Positions 51,889-60,673 of a stretch of 64,000 bases of DNA are shown here, in pieces; positions within the stretch are counted from its first letter, which is position 1; each line of letters begins with the position of its first letter. The DNA comes from Limivivens faecihominis. GTDB taxonomy: Bacteria; Bacillota; Clostridia; Lachnospirales; Lachnospiraceae. Made by a program: the position numbers and the translations under genes. The stretch lies in assembly GCF_020686945.1 (NCBI RefSeq), contig NZ_JAJEPR010000007.1, positions 87,060 to 151,059 of the forward strand, read 5' to 3'. Under the pieces are notes generated by a model, which saw only the letters and a list, made by a program, of their open reading frames with translations, did no database searches and had not been told where the DNA came from.

Positions 51889-53382
51889 TCAGGAACGCAG
51901 TCTGTCGCTCTCCACAGACAGCTCTTCCACTTCTTTTTCCTGTTCCCGGATCTTCTCAAACATTTCCTGATTCTCCGAGAGGAACTTCTGCTGCCGGACA
52001 AGTTCCGGCAGATAATATTTCCGCTTCAGTACAATGTCCTTCGTGATATAGGGCTGAACGCTTCCCCGCTTTTCCGCGTTGAAATGAGCCGCCCGAAGAA
52101 CCAGAAGCAGGAAATCTTCCTCCGCCTCGTTCTCCACAGCTCCCGCCAGCATGACGTTGTCAGAGACAAAACCTTTCGTCCAGGCCTTGTAGACCGCTCC
52201 GCAATAGCTTCCCACGCGGCCGATCAGGATTGCCTGCTCCTCCTTCATCGTGGCCGTCCGGGCGCTTCCCTGGACGCCTGCCGCTCCGTAGACGCGATAA
52301 GGACCGTCCTTCTCTTCCTCGTCCAGACGCTGGCCGCTCCAGATTTTTAAGAAGGTTTTTCCCTCTTTCTCCGGCCATTTTTCCTTGCCCGCATCCCTTA
52401 GAAGGCTACACTCCAGAAGCCCGTACTCGCAGTCCAGAATCTCCTTGATAACCGCCTTTCTGGTCTGGATTCCCTTCTGACAGGGGAACATACCGATCTG
52501 TCCCAGTTCATTTTCATAGACGGAAGGAATTTTCTCAGAAAGCTGAGCCAGCCGTCTTCGCAGTACCCGCTCTCTGGAGAGAAGAGCCCGCTCATCCACT
52601 TTTTCCTCTCCCAGGTATTCCTCAGTAGAAAGAATATACTGGTGCTGGGAGAGAATCGTCCGGTTCAGCGTGCAGACCGGGCCGCTCTTTCTGTAAATTT
52701 CCGGCAGACTTTTCAGCTTCTCCGGCTCCACCTTCCGAAGGTCATAGAAACGGGTCATGCCGTCCCCTTTTTCCTTCGCAAAGATAAAGATTCCCGTACG
52801 CACCTCCGCATAGGGCAGGAAGGCTGAAATCGGCAGAAGGATTACCTGCTCCACATGAAATTCTTCCACAAAACGTTTCCGAAGCTCCACATCTTCCGCC
52901 GCCGTCCGGTTCAGAAGACCGCCGGGAACCACAGCCGCGCACCGGCCGTTCTCTGCCACACAGTCTGTCACCTGAGTCAGGAACTGGCTCTCCAGTCTCA
53001 CCCGGCCCTTATTTCCCTCTCTCGTATAACCGAAGGGCGTGTTCATCAGTACCGCGTCGAAAGTCTTTTCCTTCGCTTTTTTTCCTTTTTTCTTCTTAAA
53101 ATACTCCGCAGCCTTCTCCGTCGGTCCGCAGACAAGAAAGTTTTCTCTTCCATCGGAGGTGTCCTCGGCTCCGGTCCAGTTTTCAAACACCAGAAGCTCT
53201 TCCTCTGATTTCTTCTGCTTCATGGCCGCTGCCCGGAGAAGAAACTCCTCGCTTCCTCCGCAGATATCCAGCACCGTGCCCTCCCCAAGAGGCAGGGCCT
53301 CTGCCATGAGCCTTACAATTTCCAGCGGTGTCTGATAAACCGCCTTCGTCAGATATTCTTTCGTCAGTTCCCTTAATGCCAT
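51889..53382 (-). CDS. Fused DNA methylase (M)-specificity (S)-like protein, altered motifs
   Basis: A 497-residue protein. Residues about 1-270 resemble the HsdM/N6-adenine methylase core: VLDICGGSEEFLL stands where type I enzymes have DPACGSGGF (about 38-50), and VLMNTPFGY stands for the catalytic NPPF/Y (about 112-119). Residues about 300-470 look like one HsdS target-recognition domain (YRVYGAAGVQGSARTATMKE, ILIGRVGSYCGAV, KRGSVQPYITK) and end in a coiled coil (REQEKEVEELSVES). The start at 53382 has GGAG eight bases upstream. No HsdR or other restriction gene is nearby. Methylation activity is doubtful. Confidence 0.8.
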   Translation of the reverse strand: MALRELTKEYLTKAVYQTPLEIVRLMAEALPLGEGTVLDICGGSEEFLLRAAAMKQKKSEEELLVFENWTGAEDTSDGRENFLVCGPTEKAAEYFKKKKGKKAKEKTFDAVLMNTPFGYTREGNKGRVRLESQFLTQVTDCVAENGRCAAVVPGGLLNRTAAEDVELRKRFVEEFHVEQVILLPISAFLPYAEVRTGIFIFAKEKGDGMTRFYDLRKVEPEKLKSLPEIYRKSGPVCTLNRTILSQHQYILSTEEYLGEEKVDERALLSRERVLRRRLAQLSEKIPSVYENELGQIGMFPCQKGIQTRKAVIKEILDCEYGLLECSLLRDAGKEKWPEKEGKTFLKIWSGQRLDEEEKDGPYRVYGAAGVQGSARTATMKEEQAILIGRVGSYCGAVYKAWTKGFVSDNVMLAGAVENEAEEDFLLLVLRAAHFNAEKRGSVQPYITKDIVLKRKYYLPELVRQQKFLSENQEMFEKIREQEKEVEELSVESDRLRS

Positions 53383-53492
53383 ATCATCTACTCCGCTTCC
53401 AAAATTTCCGGCAGGAGCCGCCTCTTTGTGCGACAACTGCGTCTTATGAAGGGATTATAACACAAAACCTGTCGAAAAAGATATCTTTTTCT

Positions 53493-54326
53493 TTATTCGT
53501 AGATATGGTCTTTCCGGTAAATCAGATTGCCGCATTTTCCGTCCAGCCGCTTCATCTGCGGGGTCGCCTTCTTGGCGATGAAGGCTTCCATTCCCATGAA
53601 AGAAAAAGGCACATCATCGGTGGTTCCGGCCTTTATCTCCTCGCAGAGCTCGATCATGTTCTCCATGATCTCCGCTCCCGTCTCCATATCATGATGAGAA
53701 ATAAAGACCCGGCTGTACCGCCCTTTCGTTCGCTCCAGCACCTTTTTCGTCGTCTCCTCATAGGCCTCCACAGAGGTGGTCTCCGCCCCGAAAAGGAAGG
53801 TAGAATTGTTGCAGGCATCTCCGAGAATCAGGATTCCATCCTCCTTTAAAAGGAAGGCCGTGCTGCCTTTGGTGTGACCCGGATAGGCGATGGCCTCAAT
53901 GGTCAGTCCTCCCAGATCAAAGATCGTGCCATCTTCCAGCGGAAGAAACTGGTAATCCGGCGTGGGCGGTACAAAATCTTTTTCCTCAATCCTGGCGAAA
54001 ACCTCCGGTGCCAGACCCATCTGCATATAGCCCTTCCGCTCCGGCAGCGGGCACTGGGCCTGATAGAGACCAAGATCCTTATGATTCATATAGACCCGGT
54101 CAAACTCCGGCGCTCCCAGCGCATGGTCGATATGGCCATGGGTCAGAAGAACCAGAAGTTCCTTGTCCGTCAGCTTTTCCACCAGACTTCTCAGATGACC
54201 GACGCCCAGACAGGTGTCAATGAGCGCCGCTTTTTCCTGCCCTTCCACCAGATAAAGAAGCTCTCCGGTGATGCTTCTAAGCAGTGTTATATGGTCGTTT
54301 ATCTTCTCCGTACTGTAATATTCCAT
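53493..54326 (-). CDS. MBL-fold metallo-hydrolase
   Basis: A 277-residue hydrolase with a complete metal site: THGHIDHALGAPEF (HxHxDH), YPGHTKGSTAFLL, GDACNNSTF and a late SHHD. This is the glyoxalase-II/ribonuclease-Z-like fold; substrate unknown. GGGGGAA precedes the start, 30 bp after the GH106-like gene end on the same strand. Confidence 0.9.
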   Translation of the reverse strand: MEYYSTEKINDHITLLRSITGELLYLVEGQEKAALIDTCLGVGHLRSLVEKLTDKELLVLLTHGHIDHALGAPEFDRVYMNHKDLGLYQAQCPLPERKGYMQMGLAPEVFARIEEKDFVPPTPDYQFLPLEDGTIFDLGGLTIEAIAYPGHTKGSTAFLLKEDGILILGDACNNSTFLFGAETTSVEAYEETTKKVLERTKGRYSRVFISHHDMETGAEIMENMIELCEEIKAGTTDDVPFSFMGMEAFIAKKATPQMKRLDGKCGNLIYRKDHIYE

Positions 54327-54356
54327 CTGTTTTTCCCCCTTTTTCCACCTACTTTA

Positions 54357-57035
54357 TCACTTTTGGAAGGAAATTTCCACAGTTCCCACAATACCCGTGG
54401 GGGACAGCGGGCCCGGAAGTCCCATGCCGTTCACATCGGCTCCGATAGCTCTGGCCTTCCGCTCCACCGTGGTGGCCACCTCGATGACAATGCTGATCTC
54501 TCCACTAAGATTTCCCAGCTCATAGCGGTAAGATCTGGCTGTCTTCATCCCTGCAGAAATACCATTTACAAAAACCTCTGCTGACTCGTAAACATCCTCA
54601 ATCGTGAGAACAGCTTCCTTCCAATTCTCCGCCTGCACCTTCGTCTCATAGCGGTAGAAACCGGAGAACTCCGGGTGAAGCTCTGCCATTCCATGAAGGA
54701 GATCCGCTTTTTCCTTCCCCTCAAAGGCCGGATAAGCTTCCGCCTCGCAGCGGAAAACCTGGAAATCAGTGAGAAGCTGCTGCTCCCGGCTGCCACTCTC
54801 TTTTTCTTCCGTCTCTTCCGGCAGAGTCCCTTCCACGAGAATCATCATTTCCAGCGGAACCAATGAAACATGGACCTTCGTCTCGCCATTTTTCTGTTTT
54901 ATTTCTGCCTTTTTCAGACGGTTCTCCCAGGCATCATAGATGACATAGCTTTTGTTTCCCGGGATTGTCACCCACTGATCAATGGTTTTTCCGTTATCCT
55001 CATTTAAGAAGAAATAGATCTCCTCTTCATTTTTATAATGATAAACCGTGAAGAAGCGTTCCGGCTCCTCCAGTTTCGCCGTACGGCAGGGGAAGTCCCC
55101 AAAAGCTTTTCCAAGCTCTTTCACCGGTACACAGGACCAGTTCTTCCGGAAAGCTTCTGCCAGAGCAGCACTTTCTTCCGCGGAACGATCACTGACGCCC
55201 AAGGGATAATGACTGGTAAAGACTACCCGTAACCCATTTGCTGCGGCTTCGGCGATAAACTCTGCTACCGGTCCTGTAAGATAATCACAGCCAGACACCA
55301 CCAGAGCATGAAGCTCCTGGCCATTCACCCGAAGCACCTTCTTTTCCCGATCGAAAACCGTATGGAAATACTCTCTTGCCTCAAAGACATCCGCCGGAAG
55401 AATCAGGAAATTGATCTGCGCCTCCGTCAATGCCCGGCAGGCAAGGATATTGCTCTCATAACCGCCGGCCCACTGGCTCTCGCCATGGTAGAGAAGACCT
55501 ACCGCCGCCTGATCTTTTCCTCCATCCAAAAGATGGCAGATCCGGTTCGTATAAGCCATGAGCTCGCCGAAGACCCGGTACTGTGGATTTTTTCCATGGG
55601 CATAGAAATGGGGCGGGCAGTCCGGATCCGGAAATTCCTTCGGTGAAAAGGCATGGGGCACGAAGCGATTCACGCCCCGGGCCAGGAAGTGATCCATGAG
55701 ATATTTCTCGGTCTTCACACCCATTCTCCAACCATAAGCGCCAAAATTCTCACACATACAACGGCCTTTTTTCCTGGGATCAATGGCTCCCATGGAAGCC
55801 CCCATTCTTCCCAGCATGTAATGGTAAAAGCCCGCGTCATCCTGACACATGGAAGGCAGTCTCCGAGGCATATCCTGAGCTCCCGGCCATACCTGGCCTC
55901 CGATGTTGTCGATGCCCGCCATGTGCTGACCGGCCAGTCCCCGGAAGAAATGGCCCATGCTCGGCCCCAGATTCGCATTGGAATCGCAGTCCTCCAGCAT
56001 GTGACCGATATACTCCACTCCATGAGCCTCGCACCAGTCCCCCAATTGTCTCGAGAAGCACTCCTCCACCTTCCGGCTCACAGCGTTCATGTAGGCAGTC
56101 CGCATCCAGGCCTTCTCGTGATCGTCCTCTGCCTCACTCCAGAGAAGGTTCAGTTTCCCTCTCCAGTCTGCAGTTCCGTAAGCCTGATCCATGGCCTTCT
56201 CCATCTCCTTTGACCAAGAAAGAGGCATATCCGGCTTTCCGATGAGGTCGCCTCCCGTATAACCCGGCGTGTTTCCGACGGGCGGCTCGTCACTGAAAAA
56301 GCCTGCGATGACGTTTCCGAAATATTTCTCATAACGGGCAAAATGCGGCTCATAAACCGCGTCGATGAGAAGACGGCAGGAAGCCTTATCCAGGAAGTTG
56401 ATGTAATCGTTTCTTCCCTTGGCATCCCGGGTGAGATAAATCACATAGATTTTCCAGTAACCCTCCGGCACATCCCAGGTCAGCATCCCGTCCTTCACCT
56501 GAGCCGTCAGATCCACCGTTTCTCCGTCTTTTCCCTCCTCTCCCACTTTGCTGGCCAGCAGACGGAATAAATAATCGTCATGCCATTTTTTCAGTCCGGC
56601 AGGTTCCGGCGGCATCCAGGGTGGCGCCGGCTGGGGTTTTGCCCAGGCCTTAACGTCAATGGTCATTTCCTTTGCCGGACCTGCCACACCCAGAAGGTTG
56701 TGATCCAGATACTGGTGCGTTAGCTCCATATCGGCCTTTAATACCGCTCCGGCCGCATAGCCCGTCGGGAAATGCTGGTCATCCAGAATCCAGACCCGCA
56801 TCCCGCGTTTTTCCGCCTCTTCCAGAATGATATCCATATCCCGCCACCAGTCCGGCCCTGCAAAGTCCGGATGGGGACGGCTTTCCACGCAGACCTCCCT
56901 GATATTTGCCTCCCGGATGGCCCGCATGTAATCTCTCAAGACGCTTTCCTCTTCGCCGCGCTGCCAGAAAAAGGGGAAGATATAGTTTCCGCCGTTTCCC
57001 TCCAGCACCTGTTTCAGTCTTTCTTTCAGCTCCAT
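54357..57035 (-). CDS. Large glycoside hydrolase, GH106-like
   Basis: An 892-residue enzyme without a signal peptide, so intracellular. The N-terminal region FPFFWQRGEEESVLRDYM, VCVESRPHPDFAGPDWWRDM and WILDDQHFPTGYAAG fits the GH106/PF17132-type alpha-L-rhamnosidase barrel. The middle contains FRGLAGQHMAGIDNIGGQVW and a glutamine-amidotransferase-like module (about 500-640). The C terminus is a galactose-binding-type sandwich (YESAEVFVNGISAGMKTA). Catalytic residues cannot be named with certainty. It is encoded after two LplBC-type permeases and an SBP, an arrangement seen with rhamnogalacturonan use, so rhamnoside cleavage is inferred. Confidence 0.75.
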   Translation of the reverse strand: MELKERLKQVLEGNGGNYIFPFFWQRGEEESVLRDYMRAIREANIREVCVESRPHPDFAGPDWWRDMDIILEEAEKRGMRVWILDDQHFPTGYAAGAVLKADMELTHQYLDHNLLGVAGPAKEMTIDVKAWAKPQPAPPWMPPEPAGLKKWHDDYLFRLLASKVGEEGKDGETVDLTAQVKDGMLTWDVPEGYWKIYVIYLTRDAKGRNDYINFLDKASCRLLIDAVYEPHFARYEKYFGNVIAGFFSDEPPVGNTPGYTGGDLIGKPDMPLSWSKEMEKAMDQAYGTADWRGKLNLLWSEAEDDHEKAWMRTAYMNAVSRKVEECFSRQLGDWCEAHGVEYIGHMLEDCDSNANLGPSMGHFFRGLAGQHMAGIDNIGGQVWPGAQDMPRRLPSMCQDDAGFYHYMLGRMGASMGAIDPRKKGRCMCENFGAYGWRMGVKTEKYLMDHFLARGVNRFVPHAFSPKEFPDPDCPPHFYAHGKNPQYRVFGELMAYTNRICHLLDGGKDQAAVGLLYHGESQWAGGYESNILACRALTEAQINFLILPADVFEAREYFHTVFDREKKVLRVNGQELHALVVSGCDYLTGPVAEFIAEAAANGLRVVFTSHYPLGVSDRSAEESAALAEAFRKNWSCVPVKELGKAFGDFPCRTAKLEEPERFFTVYHYKNEEEIYFFLNEDNGKTIDQWVTIPGNKSYVIYDAWENRLKKAEIKQKNGETKVHVSLVPLEMMILVEGTLPEETEEKESGSREQQLLTDFQVFRCEAEAYPAFEGKEKADLLHGMAELHPEFSGFYRYETKVQAENWKEAVLTIEDVYESAEVFVNGISAGMKTARSYRYELGNLSGEISIVIEVATTVERKARAIGADVNGMGLPGPLSPTGIVGTVEISFQK

Positions 57036-57047
57036 CTTCTTCCCTCC

Positions 57048-57950
57048 TTACTCCTTGACACCACCCAGGGTGATACCTTTGACAAAATATTTCTGGAAAA
57101 ACGGATACGCGCACATGATGGGCAGAATACCGATCACAGCGATTGCCATACGCATCGTGGTGGAAGGCAGCTGTTGGGCAGCCTTCGCGGCCACATCCGA
57201 GTTATTTGCCAGGAAATTGATGTTCTCATTGATCCGGTTCAGTACCAGCTGGATCGTGTAATACTGGGAACCGCCGTTTTCCGTCAGGTAGTAAAGACCG
57301 TTGGTCCAGTCGTTCCAGTAACCAATGGCCGTCATCAGGCCCACCGTCGCCATGATCGGAACAGAAAGGGGCATAACAATCTTCGTAAACACCGCGAAAA
57401 CTCCGGCTCCGTCCATTCTCGCCGCCTCCAGAATACTGGGGCTGATGCTGTTGGAAAAATAGTTTTTCACGAGAACCACATTGAAGGGACTCATCAGAAA
57501 CGTGGGAACGATCAATGCCCAGATCGTATTTTTGATGTGAAAAATGTTGGAATATACATAGTAGCTTGCCACCAGACCGCCGTTGAACAGCATGGTGAAA
57601 ATGCAGAGGAACATCAGGATTTTATGACCCGGCAATTTGTCGTTGCTCACGACGAAGGCAAAGGTGCTGGTGATGACAAGGCTTAAAGCCGTACCGATGA
57701 CCGTTACCAGAATCGTCATAAGGTACGCTCTTCCGATAGTCGCCCATTCGCTGGCGATGTACTGATAAGCCTCCAGGCTCCATTTTTCCGGAGTAAAGGA
57801 ATAGCCGTTCACCAGAGCGGTCTGGTTGTCAGTAAAAGACGCGATCACCAGAAGGATAAAGGGAAGGATCGCCAGAAGGCTTCCGATGATCATGACTGTA
57901 TGGGCACCGATCTGCCATGCGGTGCTTTCTTTCATAACTTTCTTCTTCAT
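57048..57950 (-). CDS. Sugar ABC permease, LplC type
   Basis: A 300-residue permease with six helices. It contains PEKWSLEAYQYI near the N terminus, the EAA loop ISPSILEAARMDGAGVFAVF, and the family C terminus YPFFQKYFVKGITLGGVKE. AGGAGG before the ATG. Pairs with the LplB-type permease 12 bp upstream. Confidence 0.93.
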   Translation of the reverse strand: MKKKVMKESTAWQIGAHTVMIIGSLLAILPFILLVIASFTDNQTALVNGYSFTPEKWSLEAYQYIASEWATIGRAYLMTILVTVIGTALSLVITSTFAFVVSNDKLPGHKILMFLCIFTMLFNGGLVASYYVYSNIFHIKNTIWALIVPTFLMSPFNVVLVKNYFSNSISPSILEAARMDGAGVFAVFTKIVMPLSVPIMATVGLMTAIGYWNDWTNGLYYLTENGGSQYYTIQLVLNRINENINFLANNSDVAAKAAQQLPSTTMRMAIAVIGILPIMCAYPFFQKYFVKGITLGGVKE

Positions 57951-57961
57951 GCCGCTACCTC

Positions 57962-58888
57962 CTAGAATAATGCGTTTTCTTTGCTGAATTTACGGATCAG
58001 GGCGTTGGCGCCGATGATCATGATGAAGCCGACAACCGACTGGTAAACGCTGGCCGCACTGGACATACCAAAGTCGCTGCTCTTCATCAGGGCGTTGTAT
58101 ACATAGACGTCGATGGTTCTGGTCACACCGTAAAGGGTACCGCTGTTCATCGGGATCTGATAGAACAGACCGAAATCGGAGTAGAAAATTCTTCCGATCT
58201 GGAGCACAAACATCGTGATGACGGTAGGTTTCAGAAGCGGCAGGGTGATGCATTTGATCTGCTGCCATTTACTGGCTCCGTCCAGGGTGGCTGCCTCATA
58301 ATAGTCCTGGCTGATGCCCACAATGCTGCTGAAATAGATGATCATGGCGTAGCCCAGGGATTTCCAGAGACTTACGAAAGTCAGGATAAAGGGCCAGTAT
58401 TGCGGGCTGTTGTACCAGGAAATTCCCTTCAGACCCAGTTTTTCCAGAATTGCGTTGTTCACAAGACCGGTCTCTGCGGAGAGGAAGGCGTAAACAAGGT
58501 AACTTACAATAACCCAGCTCATCAGATAGGGTAAAAGGATCAGGCTCTGATAGAGACGGCTGGCGAAACGGCTCTGGATCTCGTTGACCAGAATCGCAAT
58601 GGCAATGGCCAGAACCGTGGTCAGCACGATAAAGGCCACGTTGTAGAGAATCGTATTTCTCGTGATGGTAAAGGCATCCTTGGAGGCAAACAGGAACTTG
58701 AAGTTATCCAGGCCGCACCAGTCGCTTCCAAGGATTCCCTTACGGAAATTCAGGTTTTTAAAGGCGATAATTACACCGAACATCGGCAGGTAGTTGTTGC
58801 AGATCATATAGATCACGCCGGGAAGAGCCAGGAGATAATAGGGTAAAAATTCTTTCCAGCGGATTTTTTTCTTCGTTTTTCCGGACAT
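57962..58888 (-). CDS. Sugar ABC permease, LplB type
   Basis: A 308-residue permease (LPYYLLALPGVIYMICNNYL, PMFGVIIAFKNLNFRKGILG, EAA loop QDYYEAATLDGASKWQQIKC, IMIIGANALIRKFSKENALF at the end). The start at 58888 has AAAGGAG upstream; the longer frame runs into the attenuator hairpin. Works with the SBP encoded upstream. Confidence 0.93.
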   Translation of the reverse strand: MSGKTKKKIRWKEFLPYYLLALPGVIYMICNNYLPMFGVIIAFKNLNFRKGILGSDWCGLDNFKFLFASKDAFTITRNTILYNVAFIVLTTVLAIAIAILVNEIQSRFASRLYQSLILLPYLMSWVIVSYLVYAFLSAETGLVNNAILEKLGLKGISWYNSPQYWPFILTFVSLWKSLGYAMIIYFSSIVGISQDYYEAATLDGASKWQQIKCITLPLLKPTVITMFVLQIGRIFYSDFGLFYQIPMNSGTLYGVTRTIDVYVYNALMKSSDFGMSSAASVYQSVVGFIMIIGANALIRKFSKENALF

Positions 58889-58904
58889 AAAGGCTCCTTT
58901 CTGG

Positions 58905-58937
58905 CAGAAAAAGCCCCGGGATGATCCATCCCGGGGC
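58905..58937 (-). terminator. Attenuator-type terminator between SBP and permease genes
   Basis: A perfect 11-bp stem GCCCCGGGATG / CATCCCGGGGC (58913-58923 and 58927-58937) with a 3-nt loop and a T run on the minus strand. It lies between the SBP stop and the LplB start, so most transcripts should end here and keep SBP levels above permease levels. Confidence 0.88.
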
Positions 58938-58962
58938 CGTCCCACTCATGACACTTTTCTTT

Positions 58963-60474
58963 TTACTGCTGTGCTGCTTCCCATTCTGCGTACTGTTTCT
59001 GGTTCTCAGCGATGACATCATCGATGCCTGCTGCTTTCAGTGCGCTGCGGAAGTTCTCCATCTCGGAGACGGGATCTACAACGCCCATGCCGAGAACTGC
59101 TTTGTACTGGGTGATGACATCATTGACTGCTGCATACTGAGTTTTTACAGAATTGCTGTTGAAGCAGTAGCCCAGTGCTCTGGAGATATGATCATCTGTG
59201 ATGGAGCTGTTGAAGTTCTTCATTGCATCGTAATAAGTCTCATTCAGCGGAGCCATTACATAGTCTTTCATCTTGTCGCCCCAGACGTTCAGAACTGCGG
59301 AGTAGGGAGTGTTGCTGGCATCGATGCCTTCCGGATACTCTACGACACAGTCGCTTCCTTCAACAAAGTTGTAATGCGTTCCTTCGATTCCACGGTACAG
59401 AAGGTTTACGATATCTTTGTCTTTGTAAGTCAGGTTCAGGAATTCCATGGTCTTTTCCGGGTTGTCACAGGTGATCGGGATCATCCACTGCGTTACCTGG
59501 TAGAACTGGGTCATGGATGCCGGTGCGGAGGTGTAAAGCGGAACCACATCGGTACCAACATAAGCCTGCATGTTGACACTGTGGTTGGCGATCATATCCG
59601 GCTCTGCGTTGCTGAACATTCCGAGATAATTTCCGGTCTGCATCTGTACCAAAGAAGAATCTGTGGTGGTGTTGCAGTCCTGGGAAAGATAGCCATTTTC
59701 AAACCAGCTGCGGACGGTATTGCAGTAGTCTTCAAACTCCTGGGTCTCAAAATAGTTTACGATCTCGTCCTCGCCCTGACCGTAATCCATCAGAACGCCG
59801 GATGCATAGCTGGCTCCCAGCTGATCGGTGTGATCGAAGTAGGAATAAATCGGATCCTCACTTCCGTTTGCTGCGATACAGTGGAAGGCATCTCCCTCTC
59901 CGGCCTGAACAGTAGCAAAAATCTCGCTTAAATCTTCCAGTGTGTAAATCTTATTTTCATCATACTCGATGCCGTATTTGTCCAGCAGGTCTTTCCGGCA
60001 CTCAAAGGCTTTTACACGGCCCATTTTTTCCTCGGTGGGAATACCGTAAAGAGCTCCGTCAAAATATCCGCCCTTCATAGCCACGCCCTCGGCCTCCACG
60101 ATGTCCTGACCGTACTGGTCTACCAGATCACCGAGCTCCAGGAGCATGCCTTTGTTCGCATAGTTGGCAACGCCGCCTTCGAAAATGCTGATAGCCAGAT
60201 CCAGTTTCTCACCGGAAGAAACCATAAGGCTTGTGGTGTTGTTTGTCTCAAAAGCGCTGACCGGATAAAAGGTTACATGGACGCCGATCTCGGACTCGGT
60301 TCTCTCATTGATGGCATCCTCCACCTTCTGAAGATCGGAAGGGGTGGTTCCCAGAGTCGGGAACTGTACGACTACTTCGTAGATATCGTCGTCTGCGGAT
60401 ACCGGCATTCCTCCGGTGACACCAAGAGTCATGGCTGCTGCCATGGTAAGGGCTGCTGCTTTCTTAAATTTCAT
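58963..60474 (-). CDS. Extracellular solute-binding protein, LplA type
   Basis: A 503-residue binding protein. The signal peptide (KFKKAAALTMAAAMTLGVTG) ends near VSA before DDDIYEVVVQF; there is no lipobox Cys. The C-terminal SALKAAGIDDVIAENQKQYA region resembles DUF3502, common in LplA-type proteins. GGAGG precedes the start. Heads the SBP-LplB-LplC-GH operon and lies downstream of a YesMN pair and a phased repeat array. Confidence 0.9.
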   Translation of the reverse strand: MKFKKAAALTMAAAMTLGVTGGMPVSADDDIYEVVVQFPTLGTTPSDLQKVEDAINERTESEIGVHVTFYPVSAFETNNTTSLMVSSGEKLDLAISIFEGGVANYANKGMLLELGDLVDQYGQDIVEAEGVAMKGGYFDGALYGIPTEEKMGRVKAFECRKDLLDKYGIEYDENKIYTLEDLSEIFATVQAGEGDAFHCIAANGSEDPIYSYFDHTDQLGASYASGVLMDYGQGEDEIVNYFETQEFEDYCNTVRSWFENGYLSQDCNTTTDSSLVQMQTGNYLGMFSNAEPDMIANHSVNMQAYVGTDVVPLYTSAPASMTQFYQVTQWMIPITCDNPEKTMEFLNLTYKDKDIVNLLYRGIEGTHYNFVEGSDCVVEYPEGIDASNTPYSAVLNVWGDKMKDYVMAPLNETYYDAMKNFNSSITDDHISRALGYCFNSNSVKTQYAAVNDVITQYKAVLGMGVVDPVSEMENFRSALKAAGIDDVIAENQKQYAEWEAAQQ

Positions 60475-60520
60475 TCTTTCTTCCTCCTTTATTGGGATTC
60501 ACGTTTTTCTTGATGTCTGT

Positions 60521-60549
60521 ATTCTATCTCTGATTCCGCCTTCTCTCCA
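60521..60549 (-). promoter_or_regulatory. Candidate -10/-35 of the LplA-type operon
   Basis: TAGAAT (plus 60521-60526) is a good -10; at 17-bp spacing the -35 is only TGGAGA (plus 60544-60549). A weak -35 next to the repeat array fits an activator-controlled promoter. Confidence 0.5.
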
Positions 60550-60559
60550 CAGCGGAAAT

Positions 60560-60673
60560 CGACTGTTTTTTTCAGATTTACGACTTTCCGACTTTTGAAA
60601 AAACGACCTGCTTTTTCGTTTTTCCGACTCCGGATTTTTTTGGAAAAACGACTTCAATTTTCACTTTTCCGAC
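60560..60673. promoter_or_regulatory. Phased CGAC repeat array, probable AraC-type activator sites
   Basis: CGAC occurs at 60560, 60581, 60604, 60625, 60649 and 60670 (spacings 21, 23, 21, 24, 21 bp), plus one extra at 60589. Most are joined to T- or A-rich runs of the form CGAC-TTTTCC / GGAAAAACGAC. Two-turn spacing is what tandem AraC-family proteins use. The array fills the gap between the response-regulator stop and the SBP promoter. Confidence 0.65.

Noticed and set aside
51889..53436. Complete type I restriction-modification system
   Set aside because: Only an M-S-like fusion is present; no HsdR, and the methylase motifs are altered.
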